A DNA stretch of 64,000 nucleotides from Amycolatopsis solani (GCF_033441515.1 NZ_JAWQJT010000001.1:3534001-3598000); one strand, 5' to 3'. Numbered from the stretch's first letter, positions 15,902-24,907 are shown. A program made the numbers and translations. Notes: a model not told the origin generated them from the letters alone.

Positions 15902-17157
15902 CCGGTTTCCAGACCAGCACCCCGGCGGAGACGATCCCGGCGGCGGACCGGGTCCGGTTGTACGGACCCGAGTTCGAGCGGGATCCCGCCGCCCTGTACG
16001 GCCGGATCCGGCGGCAGTACGGCGGGGTCGTCCCGGTTCTGCTCGACGGTGACATCCCCGCCTGGCTGCTGACGGGGTACCGCGAGATCCACCAGGTGTG
16101 CCAGGATTCGCAGCTGTTCGCCCGCGACAGCCGCCGGTGGAACCAGTGGGACAACGTTCCCGCAGACTGGCCGCTGCTGCCCTACGTGATGCACAACCCG
16201 TCGGTGATGTTCACCGAGGCCGGTGAGCACCGGCGCCGGGCGGGTGCAATCGGTGACGCGTTGTCCGCGGTCGACCAGTTCGACCTCGGCGCGCACTGCG
16301 AGCGCATCGCGGACCGGCTGATCGACGAATTCGCCGGCACCGGCGAGGCCGATCTGATCGCCCAGTTCGCCCAGCAGGCACCGCTGCTCGCCGTTGCCAA
16401 GATGTACGGCATGCCCGACTCGGAGGCACCCGCGCTGGTGCGCGACGTCGCGCTGTCCCTGGACGTCGGCCCCGAAGCGCTGCCGGCGTACGGGCGGGTG
16501 CAGGAGGCGATGGCCCGGCTGGTGGCGGTGAAGCGCGAGCGGCCGGGCGCGGACGTGCCCACGGCGATGATGCAGCACCCGGCGAGCTTGACCGACGACG
16601 AGGTCGTGCAGGACCTGCTCGTGGTGACCGCCGCGGCGCAGCAGCCGACGGCGAACTGGATCGGCAACACCATCCGGCTGATGCTGACCGACAGCCGGTT
16701 CGCGATGACGCTCTCGGGCGGCCGGGGGAGTGTCGGCCAGGCCCTCAACGAGGTGCTGTGGCACGACACGCCCACGCAGAACTTCATCGGGCGCTTCGCG
16801 AGCCGCGACACCGTGCTCAGCGGAGTTCGCGTGCGGCAGGGAGACCTGGTGGTGCTGGGGCTGGCCGCCGGGAACGCCGACCCGCACGCCCGGCCCGACG
16901 CGGCGGCGGGCGCGCTGGGCAACCACGCGCACATGTCGTTCGGCCACGGGGAGCACGGGTGTCCCTACCCGGCACCGGAAGTGGCCGAGGTCATCGCCCG
17001 CACCACGGTCGAAGTGCTGCTGGACCGGCTCCCGGACCTCGAGCTCGCGGTGCCGGCCGAGGAGCTGAAGTGGCGGCCGTCGGTGTGGATGCGGGGACTG
17101 GAAAGCCTGCCGGTGCAGTTCACGCCGGTCCACGTGGCCGGGCCGGCGGGGTGGTGA
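15898..17157 (+). CDS. cvnE: Conservon cytochrome P450 CvnE, CYP157-like, without ExxR
   Basis: A 419-residue P450 coupled to cvnD by a GTGA overlap. The haem-binding region is SFGHGEHGCPYPAPE (Cys355), with Tyr where most P450s have Gly. The K-helix position that should read ExxR is Glu285-Val-Leu-Trp288. The I-helix lacks the usual AGxxT (VTAAAQQPTANWIG). Loss of the ExxR arginine, with a Trp in its place, is known from the CYP157 family associated with Streptomyces conservons. The protein may be a poor or specialised catalyst, perhaps a sensor. Confidence 0.9.
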   Translation: MTGFQTSTPAETIPAADRVRLYGPEFERDPAALYGRIRRQYGGVVPVLLDGDIPAWLLTGYREIHQVCQDSQLFARDSRRWNQWDNVPADWPLLPYVMHNPSVMFTEAGEHRRRAGAIGDALSAVDQFDLGAHCERIADRLIDEFAGTGEADLIAQFAQQAPLLAVAKMYGMPDSEAPALVRDVALSLDVGPEALPAYGRVQEAMARLVAVKRERPGADVPTAMMQHPASLTDDEVVQDLLVVTAAAQQPTANWIGNTIRLMLTDSRFAMTLSGGRGSVGQALNEVLWHDTPTQNFIGRFASRDTVLSGVRVRQGDLVVLGLAAGNADPHARPDAAAGALGNHAHMSFGHGEHGCPYPAPEVAEVIARTTVEVLLDRLPDLELAVPAEELKWRPSVWMRGLESLPVQFTPVHVAGPAGW

Positions 17158-17182
17158 ACACCCCCGGCGGGTGAGCCGTCGA

Positions 17183-17208
17183 GCCCCGGCCGTGCCGTCG
17201 GCCGGGGC
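17183..17208. terminator. Hairpin between convergent P450 genes
   Basis: Perfect nine-base arms GCCCCGGCC (17183-17191) and GGCCGGGGC (17200-17208) lie between the stop of cvnE and the stop of the opposing P450, so the hairpin could serve both. Confidence 0.6.
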
Positions 17209-17217
17209 CCAGTGCGA

Positions 17218-18432
17218 CTACGCCGGGGTGAACGTCACCGGCAAGGAGGCCGGTCCGCGGGTGAACACACCTTGTTCGGTGGGTTCCGTGCCTTCGGCGA
17301 GCCGCAGGTCCGGCATCGCGTCGAGCAGCTGGTTGACGCCGACCTCGATCTCGGTCTTCGCGAGGAGCGCGCCGACGCAGAAGTGACGGCCCAGCGCGAA
17401 GGACAGGTGGCTCGCCGCCGCCGAGAACGCGGTCTCGGTCGGGAGGTCCGTGCGGAAGATGTCGAACGCGCTCGCGTTCGCGAACCGGCGCGGGTCGCGG
17501 TTCGCCGCGCCGATCAGGCAGGTCACCGTGCTGCCGGCGGGGATCTTCTCGCCACCGATCTCGATCTCCTCCGCCGGCTGCCGCATGATCATGTGCACCG
17601 GCGGGGTGTGGCGCAGCGTTTCGGCGAACGCCTTCGCCACGAGGGTGCGGTCGGCGCGCACGGCGTCGAGCTGCTCGGGGTGCGCCAGCAGGTTCCGGAA
17701 CAGGCTGGCGATCGCCTTGTCGGTGGTCTCACCGCCCGCGGCCAGCAGCAGGCTGCAGAAGGCCTTGATGTCTTCGTCGCTCATGCTGGTGCCGTCCACC
17801 TCGGCGGCGCAGAGGGCCGAAAGGAGGTCGTCGCCGGGGTTTTCGCGGCGGTCGCGGATGATCGGGATCATGTAGGCGGCGAGCTCGTCGTGGGTCCGGA
17901 GCCCGGCCGCGGTGATTTCGGCGTCCTGGCTGAGGTTGCCGAGGAAGGCGATGATCGCGCTGTACCAGCGCTGGAACCGGGCGTGGTCGTTCTGGTCGAG
18001 CCCCAGCATGTCGACGATGACGTTGATCGGGAAGTGCCGGGCGTAGTCGGTGACGATGTCGGCCGACCCGCGGCCGCGGAAGGCGTCGATGAGCTGTGCG
18101 GAGTTCCGTTCGATCACCGGCCGGAACTTCTGCTCCAGCTCGTTGCCCCGGAAGGCCGGCGCCACCAGCGCCCGCCGGATCGCGTGTTCCCGGCCGCTCA
18201 TCTGCAGGATCGTGCGGCCGTGCACGGGTTCCAGTTGCCAGCCGTAGTTGTCGGTGGTGAACGTGCTTTCCTTGAAAGCGCGAGACACGTCGTCGTAGCG
18301 CGAAACGATGTAGCTTTGCATTCCCTCGTGCCAGAGCACAGGCGAATGTTCGAGCATGACGTCGTAAGCGGCATACGGATCAGCGGCGAACTCCGGCGAC
18401 AAGATGTCCGGCGCGTGTGCTGATGAAGTCAC
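17218..18432 (-). CDS. Cytochrome P450 with complete motifs
   Basis: A 404-residue soluble bacterial P450. It has AAGGETTD in the I-helix (oxygen activation), ETLR as the ExxR motif and the haem segment FALGRHFCVGALLAK. The GTG at 18432 has an AAGGAG ribosome site. It is transcribed toward cvnE and so is not part of that operon. Some Streptomyces conservons, however, carry a second, orthodox P450 (CYP154 type) beside the ExxR-less one, which makes a functional link plausible. Substrate unknown; electrons must come from a ferredoxin encoded elsewhere. Confidence 0.92.
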   Translation of the reverse strand: MTSSAHAPDILSPEFAADPYAAYDVMLEHSPVLWHEGMQSYIVSRYDDVSRAFKESTFTTDNYGWQLEPVHGRTILQMSGREHAIRRALVAPAFRGNELEQKFRPVIERNSAQLIDAFRGRGSADIVTDYARHFPINVIVDMLGLDQNDHARFQRWYSAIIAFLGNLSQDAEITAAGLRTHDELAAYMIPIIRDRRENPGDDLLSALCAAEVDGTSMSDEDIKAFCSLLLAAGGETTDKAIASLFRNLLAHPEQLDAVRADRTLVAKAFAETLRHTPPVHMIMRQPAEEIEIGGEKIPAGSTVTCLIGAANRDPRRFANASAFDIFRTDLPTETAFSAAASHLSFALGRHFCVGALLAKTEIEVGVNQLLDAMPDLRLAEGTEPTEQGVFTRGPASLPVTFTPA

Positions 18433-18757
18433 GAGACTCCTTCGCTCGGCGGTGAAGCCGCCAGGCTATCGGGAATGCTTGCCATTGCGAAAGAGTCGGC
18501 CCGGCTGCCCGGTTCTCCGGGCTGTTGGCGGTCGTGGCACCGTGCGCAACCCGGATTGATCGCCGCTATCGGGACACTGCCGCCGCGGTGATCGGCGTCC
18601 ACGCGATGGCTCCGAGCCCGATCGCGACGGCCTCCTCGTAGAACACGGCCTCGCCCGCGAAGCCGGCGGGCAGACGTTCGTCCGGATGTTCACTGGCCGG
18701 TCGGCACGACGGCGGCACTGCGCCACCGTCGGTGATCCACGATGAGAAAAGATCGAT
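18433..18757. other. Intergenic region upstream of P450, no supported gene
   Basis: Contains the P450 leader on its left side. The only longer minus-strand frame (18566-18982) crosses the serine-hydrolase remnant on the opposite strand and has no homology that I recognise. I see no RNA gene or repeat. Confidence 0.4.
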
Positions 18758-19060
18758 GTGGTCCTCAAGATCGACGTGCCGGCGCACTTGGTTCATGACG
18801 AAGTGGACGAGGCTTACCACGCCGTGGCCGACACGTTTCGGCACAACTTCTCCGCTCGAAACGAGATCGTCGCAGCCTGACCCGCAGGGCGCGATATCGG
18901 CCGGTTCTTCGCCGACGAGATCGCGGCGCCGCTCGACCTGGACTTTCAGATCGTTCCGCCGGAAGGCACTGACCGGAATCAACCGGCCAGACTGCAGGCC
19001 GCGCTCATTCCGGCAGCGAATGGCATCGGCCAGGTGCGGTCGATCGCGAAACTCTATGGC
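18758..19060 (+). pseudogene. Remnant of a class C beta-lactamase-like serine hydrolase
   Basis: One frame reads VVLKIDVPAHLV then AVADTFRHNFSARNEI and stops at 18878. Eighteen bases later the same frame continues with GRFFADEIAAPLDLDF, then ANGIGQVRSIAKLYG. The first part matches the N-terminus and the later part the C-terminal region of EstB-like beta-lactamase-family hydrolases. The intervening core of about 200 residues, with the SxxK and YxN active site, is missing, as is the C-terminus. Large deletions and a stop make it non-functional. Homology was recognised by eye. Confidence 0.65.
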
Positions 19061-19269
19061 GACGGCTGGTCGACTTCGCCGACCCGGTATTGGGGGGAGA
19101 GGTCACAACGATCCCGCGGGCCTCAAGACCATGACCCCGGTCAACTGTGTCGTCCAGCTCCCGGGCCTTATCACGGGAAGCCCGGCATCGACTCCGGCGT
19201 CAGCAGCCGTCGAGGCGGAGCACGCCGGCCGCGTCTGCGCAGGCGGAAGGCGATCGACGGCCCGGGCGC

Positions 19270-19530
19270 TATCCGCTGTTCCACCTGATCGCCCACACCG
19301 GCCTGCGGCGGGGGCGAGGCGATGGAGGCCATCGTCCCAACACAGAGTTCGGCGACGCTCGGGTCGATCACGACCTGCTCTTCACCAAGCCGGACGGCAG
19401 GCCACTGCACCCCGCCGATGTGGCCGACGAGAAAGCTCGCCGACGTGCCCTCGACGGCCTTCGTCACGGTGCCGTGACCCCGACGTCGGCGGCGGGAGTG
19501 AACATCAAGGTGATCCAGCACAAGTTCTCG
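19270..19530 (+). pseudogene. Remnant of a tyrosine recombinase (phage-type integrase)
   Basis: Fragments in one frame match the catalytic domain of integrases: LFHLIAHTGLRRG (first Arg box), LLFTKPDGRPLHPADV, and LRHGAVTPTSAAGVNIKVIQ (the HxLRH-type box, with its leading His lost). The spacing between them is too short, and the Tyr nucleophile region is absent. It points at the tRNA-Lys gene 160 bases away, as integrases of tRNA-integrated elements do. It is read as the trace of an excised or decayed element. Confidence 0.65.
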
Positions 19531-19648
19531 ACGCCCGCAAGCTCGCCGCAGCGATCCCACGACGGCCGCTCGGACTACCCGGCACCCTCGGGCTCGCAGG
19601 AGACCACAGTGGACACTGCACAAGCGGAAGAAAGTCGTCCAGATGCCA

Positions 19649-19683
19649 CAAAACCCCAGGCCGAAGAGAATCAGACCTGGGGT
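19649..19683 (-). terminator. Rho-independent terminator of tRNA-Lys
   Basis: Downstream of the tRNA on the minus strand: ACCCCAGGTC and GGCCTGGGGT arms (19683-19674 and 19662-19653), followed by TTTT. The arms match at nine of ten positions. The stem core resembles that of the tRNA-His terminator. Confidence 0.75.
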
Positions 19684-19691
19684 GATGGGAG

Positions 19692-19764
19692 TGCGCCATC
19701 AGGGACTCGAACCCCGAACCCGCTGGTTAAGAGCCAGCTGCTCTGCCAATTGAGCTAATGGCGC
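19692..19764 (-). tRNA. tRNA-Lys (CUU)
   Basis: A 73-base cloverleaf. The seven-pair acceptor stem is GCGCCAT/ATGGCGC with discriminator A. The anticodon stem GCTGG/CCAGC frames the loop CTCTTAA, giving anticodon CTT. The T loop is TTCGAGT on a five-pair stem with one G-T pair. CCA is not encoded. The integrase remnant lies next to its 3' end, so the 3' half is a possible old attachment site. Confidence 0.95.
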
Positions 19765-19930
19765 CGGTGTCTGCCGGAGGCTTCCCTCGGCGACGTGGAA
19801 AAGATTAGCACCCCGTTCAGGCCCCGTTTCAGGGGGGTCCCTCCAACCGGGTTCGGGCGTTGCTGCCACGGACTCCCCGCTGGTCGGGCACACTGTAGTC
19901 GGACATCGACGGCGAAACAGGCGGGTGGGC

Positions 19931-21115
19931 ATGCGGGGTATGAAGGCGCGGCTGCTGGTGGCCGCTGGGGTGATCGGCCTCACCGTGGCCGGGTGCAGCA
20001 GCTCTCCTCCTTCGGGTGAACCGCCGAAAGAGACATCCTCGAGTGCGCCCAAGCCTGCGCCGAAGGCGGCCGTGGTCACGTTGACGCCTGCGAAGGATGC
20101 GAAGGACGTCGCGCCCGGGGAGCCGGTGAGTGTGAGCGTGGCCGATGGGAAGGTCGGCGAGGTGAAGCTGACCGGGGCCGATGGGAAGGTCGTCGCCGGT
20201 AAGGCGCGGGCCGATGGCTCCGGGTGGGACTCCGCCGAGCCGCTCGGTTACAACAAGACCTACCGGCTGACCGCGACCGCGGTCGGTGGCGATGGCAAGC
20301 CGGTCACGTCGGAGTCGAACTTCAGCACCGCGAAGCCCGCCCGGCAGGTCGGGGTCTCGGTGAACCTCGTCGAGGGGGAGACCGTCGGGGTCGGGATGCC
20401 GCTGATCTTCACCTTCACCGGGAACGTCACCGACAAGGCCGCCGCCGAGAAGGCGCTCAAGGTCACCGCGGAGCCGGCCACCGAGGGCGCGTTCCGCTGG
20501 TCCGGTGACAAGCAGGTCACCTGGCGGCCGAAGGACTACTGGAAGAGCGGCACCAAGATCAAGGTCGACGCCGCCGTCTACGGCAAGCCGCTCGGCAACG
20601 GCAGCTACGGCCGGGAGGACAAGCGCGCGAGCGCGACCGTCGGGGACAAGCTCGTCGCCGTCGCCGACGGCGGGACCCACCAGATGACGGTCACGGTCAA
20701 CGACCAGGTGGTCAAGACCATGCCGACCTCCATGGGCAAGCCCGGGCACAACACGCCCGCCGGGACCTACACCGTCATGAGCGAGCACAACGGCTACACC
20801 ATGAACTCCGCTACCTACGGCGTGCCCGAAGACTCGCCCGGCGGGTACAGCACCTTCGTGCAGTACGCGGTGCGACTGTCCTACAGCGGCATCTTCTACC
20901 ACTCCGCGCCGTGGTCGGTGCGGCAGCAGGGGCACAGCAACGTCAGCCACGGCTGCCTGAACCTCTCGACCGACAACACGAAGTGGCTGATGGACACGTC
21001 CAAGAAGGGCGACATCGTCACCGTGCAGAACAGCGGCGGCCCGAAGCTGGAGCCCACCGACGGCTGGAGCGTCTGGCAGCTGTCCTGGGACGAGTGGCGC
21101 ACCGCCGGCAACTAG
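19931..21115 (+). CDS. L,D-transpeptidase lipoprotein with Ig-like domains
   Basis: About 394 residues. The signal peptide ends in a lipobox (LTVAGCSS), so the protein is anchored outside the membrane. A Ser/Pro/Lys linker is followed by two Ig-like regions and the YkuD catalytic domain with HSAPW and SNVSHGCLNLS, the latter holding the nucleophilic Cys. These enzymes form 3-3 cross-links in peptidoglycan. The length and layout match the mycobacterial LdtMt2 class. The ATG at 19931 is chosen; 19925 (GTG) and 19940 (ATG) are alternatives. The stop overlaps the convergent MFS gene by four bases. Confidence 0.93.
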   Translation: MRGMKARLLVAAGVIGLTVAGCSSSPPSGEPPKETSSSAPKPAPKAAVVTLTPAKDAKDVAPGEPVSVSVADGKVGEVKLTGADGKVVAGKARADGSGWDSAEPLGYNKTYRLTATAVGGDGKPVTSESNFSTAKPARQVGVSVNLVEGETVGVGMPLIFTFTGNVTDKAAAEKALKVTAEPATEGAFRWSGDKQVTWRPKDYWKSGTKIKVDAAVYGKPLGNGSYGREDKRASATVGDKLVAVADGGTHQMTVTVNDQVVKTMPTSMGKPGHNTPAGTYTVMSEHNGYTMNSATYGVPEDSPGGYSTFVQYAVRLSYSGIFYHSAPWSVRQQGHSNVSHGCLNLSTDNTKWLMDTSKKGDIVTVQNSGGPKLEPTDGWSVWQLSWDEWRTAGN

Positions 21116-22566
21116 CCGTCCTTGGCCGAGGTGCGGACCATCTCCCGTGCCTCGGCCTCGCTCGACACCGCGGGCCCCGAGCCCCAGAGCGGCTTGTTCG
21201 CCGTCTCACGGCTGAAGTACACCGCGACGGCGCCGATCGCGCCCGCCGCCATCAGGTACCAGGCCGGCCAGAAGTCGTAGCCGGTCGCGGAGATCAGCGA
21301 CTGCATCACCAGCGGCGTCGTGCCGCCGAAGAGCGACACCGAGATGTTGAACGCGATCGACAGCGCGCCGTACCGGATGGCCGTCGGGAACAGCGCCGGC
21401 AGCGCCGCGGGCATCGACACCTCGAAGCAGAGCAGCAGCAGGCCGAGGCCCATCAGCCCGAGGAACGTGAGGACGAGGCCGCCGTCGTGCACCAGCAGCA
21501 TCAGCGGCCAGGACAGCACGACGAACCCGATGCAGCCCGCCATCATCACGGGCTTGCGGCCGACGTGGTCGGTGATCCGGCCGCCGACCAGGATGATGAG
21601 CATCATCACGACCATGACGACGATGATCAGCAGCAGTCCGTGGGTCGCGTCGAGGTGCAGCTGCTCCGACAGGTACGTCGGCATGTACGACAGCAGCATG
21701 TAGTCGGTGACGTTGAACACGAGCACCAGGCCGATGCAGATGAGCAGCGCGGGCCAGTAGTCGGTGAACATCTTCCAGAACGGCTCACCGGCGCGGCCGC
21801 GCTTCTCGGCTTCCTCGGCGTGCTTCTGGAACGCCGGGGTCTCCTCGAGCTTGAGGCGCATGTAGAGGCCGATGATGCCGAGCGGGCCGGCGACCAGGAA
21901 CGGGACGCGCCAGCCCCAGTCGAGCAGCGTCTCGTGCGGGACCCACGCCTTCATGCCGGTGACGACGGACGCGCCGAGCACGTACCCGGACAGCGTGCCG
22001 AACTCGAGCCAGGAGCCCATGAAGCCGCGGCGCTTGTCCGGGGAGTACTCGGCGATGAACGTCGTCGCGCCGCCGTACTCGCCGCCGGTCGAGAAGCCCT
22101 GCACCATGCGCGCGACGACGAGCAGGATCGGTGACCAGACGCCGATGGAGGAGTAGGACGGGATCAGGCCGATGCAGAGCGTGCCGATCGCCATCATGAT
22201 CATGGTGACGGCGAGCACCTTCTGCCGTCCGATGCGGTCGCCGAGGGGTCCGAAGACGAGCCCGCCGAGGGGACGCATGAGGAAGGCCGCGGTGAAGGCC
22301 CCGAAGGTGCCGATCAGCCGGACGCCGGGCGACACCGTCGGCGGGAAGAACACCTCGGCGATGGTGTCGGCGATGTAGGCGTAGACGCCGAAGTCGAACC
22401 ACTCCATGGCGTTGCCGAGCGCGGCGGCTCCCACCGCCCGCTTGAGCAGGGATCGGTCGACGACGGTGATGTCCTCGTACCGCAGTTTCTTCCGGGGGCG
22501 CTTCGGTCGTGAACGTTCCACCAGAACACGGTGCACCCGGTCGTCGGCTCGCGCAGGCTGAGCCAC
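21112..22566 (-). CDS. MFS transporter, metabolite:H+ symporter (ProP/ShiA-like)
   Basis: A 484-residue, twelve-helix major facilitator. Helix 1 begins AALGNAMEWFDFGVYAYIAD. The loop motif GPLGDRIGRQKVL between helices 2 and 3, and PDKRRGFMGSW after helix 4, are typical of the metabolite:H+ symporter subfamily (ProP, KgtP, ShiA). A hydrophilic 45-residue N-terminus with basic RPKRPRKK precedes helix 1. Substrate is likely a carboxylate or compatible solute and cannot be fixed. The GTG start at 22566 lacks a strong ribosome site. Confidence 0.9.
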   Translation of the reverse strand: MAQPARADDRVHRVLVERSRPKRPRKKLRYEDITVVDRSLLKRAVGAAALGNAMEWFDFGVYAYIADTIAEVFFPPTVSPGVRLIGTFGAFTAAFLMRPLGGLVFGPLGDRIGRQKVLAVTMIMMAIGTLCIGLIPSYSSIGVWSPILLVVARMVQGFSTGGEYGGATTFIAEYSPDKRRGFMGSWLEFGTLSGYVLGASVVTGMKAWVPHETLLDWGWRVPFLVAGPLGIIGLYMRLKLEETPAFQKHAEEAEKRGRAGEPFWKMFTDYWPALLICIGLVLVFNVTDYMLLSYMPTYLSEQLHLDATHGLLLIIVVMVVMMLIILVGGRITDHVGRKPVMMAGCIGFVVLSWPLMLLVHDGGLVLTFLGLMGLGLLLLCFEVSMPAALPALFPTAIRYGALSIAFNISVSLFGGTTPLVMQSLISATGYDFWPAWYLMAAGAIGAVAVYFSRETANKPLWGSGPAVSSEAEAREMVRTSAKDG

Positions 22567-22657
22567 CTGGTCGTGAGGGTTACCACGCTCGGGCGAAGGT
22601 CGGTTGCGCCGCGCTGACCTGCTTAGACTGCGCGCTCGCGCATCCGAGGGGGATCCG

Positions 22658-24052
22658 ATGGCGGCGTTCGTGGTACCCGAAGCACCGGCCGAGCGAAGAC
22701 TCCCGGCGCCCCTGTGGTGGACGGTCTTGTCCGGCGTACTGCTGCTCGTGATCTTCGCGGGCTACACGGTCTGGGCGGGCGTCTGGACGACAGCGGGCGT
22801 CTACCTCGAAGACTTCCGCTCCTACGTGGCGACCGGCAAAGCGGTCCGGGCGGGCACGCCCCTCTACGAACCGGGCGTCTCGCACCTGCCGACGATCGGC
22901 GGCACGTTCAAGTACACGCCGTTCGCGGCCGGCCTCTTCGTCCCCCTGACCGCGGTCCCCAAGCTCCTCCTGCCCCTGCTGGCCCTCCTGGTCAACCTGT
23001 TCTCCCTGCTGGCGGTCATCTGGATCTCGCTGGGCAGCCTGGGTTGCGCCCGGGACGCCGGCCGCCTGGCCGCGACGGCAGCCCTGACGGCCCTGTCCCT
23101 CCCGCTCCAGCCGGTGCTGATGAACTTCACGGTGGGCCAGGTGAACCTCCTCCTGCTCCTCCTGGTCCTGGCCGACCTGACGGGCCGCAACCGCTGGTGG
23201 ACCGGAGCCGGCGTAGGCCTGGCCGCCGCAATCAAGCTGACCCCGGCCATCTTCGTGGTCTACCTGCTACTCACTCGCCGCTTCAAGGCAGCAGCGGTGG
23301 CCGTGGCCACATTCGCCGCGACAGTCTTGGCCGGCTTCGCAGCTCTCCCACGCGACTCGGCGGCATTCTGGGCAGCCAACCTGGCCGACCCCTCGCGCAT
23401 CACAGGCGACAGCGACGCAACAGCCCCGGAGAACCAGTCGATCCGCGGCGCACTGGCCCGCATCCTCGACATCCCGGACGTCCCACCCCAGATCTGGATC
23501 CCAGCAGCAGCCCTCGTGGCCCTACCAGCGTTCTGGATCGCCTACCGCGCACACCGCAACGGCCGAGAACTCCTGGCAGTGAGCACGATCGGCGCCCTGA
23601 TGGTCCTGGTAACCCCCTGGACCTGGACCCACTACTGGGTCTGGTTCATCCCGTTCTTCGCAATGGCAGCCTGCACGGCCCACAAAGCCCGCCACTGGTG
23701 GCCGGCCGCAGCCCTAACGGCAACCTACCTACTCCTCTTCCCCTGGCAGGTAGGAACAGGTCGCAACAACATCCCCCTGGTAGGCCTGGTGGTCCTCCCA
23801 GAAGACCACCCAGGCCAAGCCCCAGCCCACGCCCTCTACGTAGCCCTGGCCCTAGCACTGCTACTCCTGGCAGCAATCCGCCCCAGCTGGCTCGATCCCC
23901 AACGCAACCCGGCAACGAGAGGCAACCACCACGACGGGGGTCCGGGGGCAAGCCCCCGGCGGGGGCGTGGGGGTTCGACCCCCACAGAAAGGCGAAACCC
24001 CAGGCGTAGGGAAGGTTGCGAAGCAACCGACCAGCCTGGGGCAATGGGGTGA
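22658..24052 (+). CDS. GT87-type polyprenol-dependent mannosyltransferase (integral membrane)
   Basis: 464 residues with about ten membrane helices. The first extracytoplasmic loop has DFRSYVATGKAV (conserved acidic residue of GT-C enzymes), then FKYTPFAAGLFVPL. VNLLLLLLVLADLTGR and AAIKLTPAIFV fit the DUF2029/GT87 family, which includes mannosyltransferases of lipomannan synthesis. The ATG follows GAGGGGGA. The last 50 residues are a basic, proline-rich tail read through two palindromes and the terminator of the opposing tRNA-His, ending inside the tRNA 3' end. The tail is very unlikely to be conserved. Confidence 0.85.
   Translation: MAAFVVPEAPAERRLPAPLWWTVLSGVLLLVIFAGYTVWAGVWTTAGVYLEDFRSYVATGKAVRAGTPLYEPGVSHLPTIGGTFKYTPFAAGLFVPLTAVPKLLLPLLALLVNLFSLLAVIWISLGSLGCARDAGRLAATAALTALSLPLQPVLMNFTVGQVNLLLLLLVLADLTGRNRWWTGAGVGLAAAIKLTPAIFVVYLLLTRRFKAAAVAVATFAATVLAGFAALPRDSAAFWAANLADPSRITGDSDATAPENQSIRGALARILDIPDVPPQIWIPAAALVALPAFWIAYRAHRNGRELLAVSTIGALMVLVTPWTWTHYWVWFIPFFAMAACTAHKARHWWPAAALTATYLLLFPWQVGTGRNNIPLVGLVVLPEDHPGQAPAHALYVALALALLLLAAIRPSWLDPQRNPATRGNHHDGGPGASPRRGRGGSTPTERRNPRRREGCEATDQPGAMG
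23942..23985. repeat. Two adjacent palindromes inside the GT87 tail
   Basis: CCGGGGGCAAGCCCCCGG (23942-23959) and GTGGGGGTTCGACCCCCAC (23967-23985) are two strong hairpins separated by seven bases, at the 3' end of the GT87 gene. They look like a mobile or repeated intergenic element absorbed into the reading frame. Confidence 0.6.
23998..24041 (-). terminator. Terminator of tRNA-His
   Basis: Arms CCCCAGGC (24041-24034, minus) and GCCTGGGG (24005-23998) are followed by TTT. They enclose a second hairpin, GGTTGC-GAA-GCAACC (24014-24028). The outer stem shares the CCCCAGG/CCTGGGG core with the tRNA-Lys terminator. Confidence 0.7.
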
Positions 24053-24120
24053 GCGACGGGTTTCGAACCCGCGACCTCCTGGACCACAACCAGGTGCTCT
24101 ACCAGCTGAGCTACGCCCAC
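24048..24120 (-). tRNA. tRNA-His (GUG)
   Basis: The acceptor stem GTGGGCG pairs with CGCTCAC (one G-T). The discriminator is C, and an extra G precedes position 1 at 24121, the identity feature of tRNA-His. The anticodon stem CCTGG/CCAGG frames TTGTGGT, giving anticodon GTG. The T loop is TTCGAAA. CCA is not encoded. Confidence 0.95.
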
Positions 24121-24196
24121 CATCAGCGAGGGAACCGCTTGCGATCACCTCGTTGGCTGTAATCGTAGCGGGTGCCCTCGCGGGGTTCGCAGGGGG

Positions 24197-24805
24197 TTAC
24201 CTTTGGTGTTGTTCCTGCACTTCAGCGGCCGCGGCTTTGGCTTCGTCGCTGGTCGGGCCGGGTTGTGGGACGAAGGCGACGCGCCGGTAGTAGTCGAGTT
24301 CGCCGATGGATTCCTTGATGTCGGCGAGGGCTCGGTGGGCGAGGCCTTTTTCCGGCTTGGCGTAGTAGATGCGCGGGTACCAGCGGCGGACGAGCTCTTT
24401 GACCGAGGAGACGTCGACCATGCGGTAGTGCAGGTGGGCGTCGAGGGCCGGCATGTCGCGGGCGATGAAGCCGCGGTCGGTGGCGATGGAGTTGCCGGCG
24501 AGGGGGGCGGTGCCCGGCTCGGGGACGTGCTCGCGGATGTAGTCGAGGACGCGGCGTTCGGCTTCTTCGAGGGTGACGATGGAAGCGCGAACCTCTTCGG
24601 TGAGGCCGGAGTGGGCGTGCATCTCGCGGACGACGTCGGGCATCCCGGCGAGTTTTTCCTCGTCGGCGTGGATGACGATGTCGACTCCGTCGCCGAGCAC
24701 GTTGAGCTCCGCGTCGGTGACGAGGGCGGCGATTTCGATCAACGCTTCCTTGCCGAGGTCGAGCCCCGTCATTTCGCAGTCGATCCAGACTAGGCGGTCG
24801 GTCAC
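24197..24805 (-). CDS. orn: Oligoribonuclease
   Basis: A 202-residue DEDDh exoribonuclease. It has Exo [11 protein letters not shown] (Asp and Glu metal ligands), an Exo II Asp in [10 protein letters not shown], and Exo [15 protein letters not shown] (His and Asp). Orn degrades 2-5-nucleotide RNAs, including pGpG and pApA from cyclic dinucleotides, as the last step of RNA turnover in the cytosol. The length is slightly above the usual 180-200, with an Ala/Glu-rich tail. The GTG start is at 24805. Confidence 0.96.
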   Translation of the reverse strand: MTDRLVWIDCEMTGLDLGKEALIEIAALVTDAELNVLGDGVDIVIHADEEKLAGMPDVVREMHAHSGLTEEVRASIVTLEEAERRVLDYIREHVPEPGTAPLAGNSIATDRGFIARDMPALDAHLHYRMVDVSSVKELVRRWYPRIYYAKPEKGLAHRALADIKESIGELDYYRRVAFVPQPGPTSDEAKAAAAEVQEQHQR

Positions 24806-24907
24806 CTGGTGACCCTAACCCGACACGGGGATATGAGTGGCGTTACCTGCGCGTACGGCGCGTTACGCTCCCGGTGTGGTGCAGGACACACGATAGGGGA
24901 GCAGCGA

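Noticed and set aside
17218..18432. Second P450 as a sixth conservon gene
   Set aside because: It is transcribed toward cvnE with a hairpin between them, so it is not part of the operon, though a functional link is possible.
18566..18982. 138-codon minus-strand frame with a slightly protein-like end
   Set aside because: It overlaps the recognisable serine-hydrolase remnant on the plus strand; no homology and no ribosome site.
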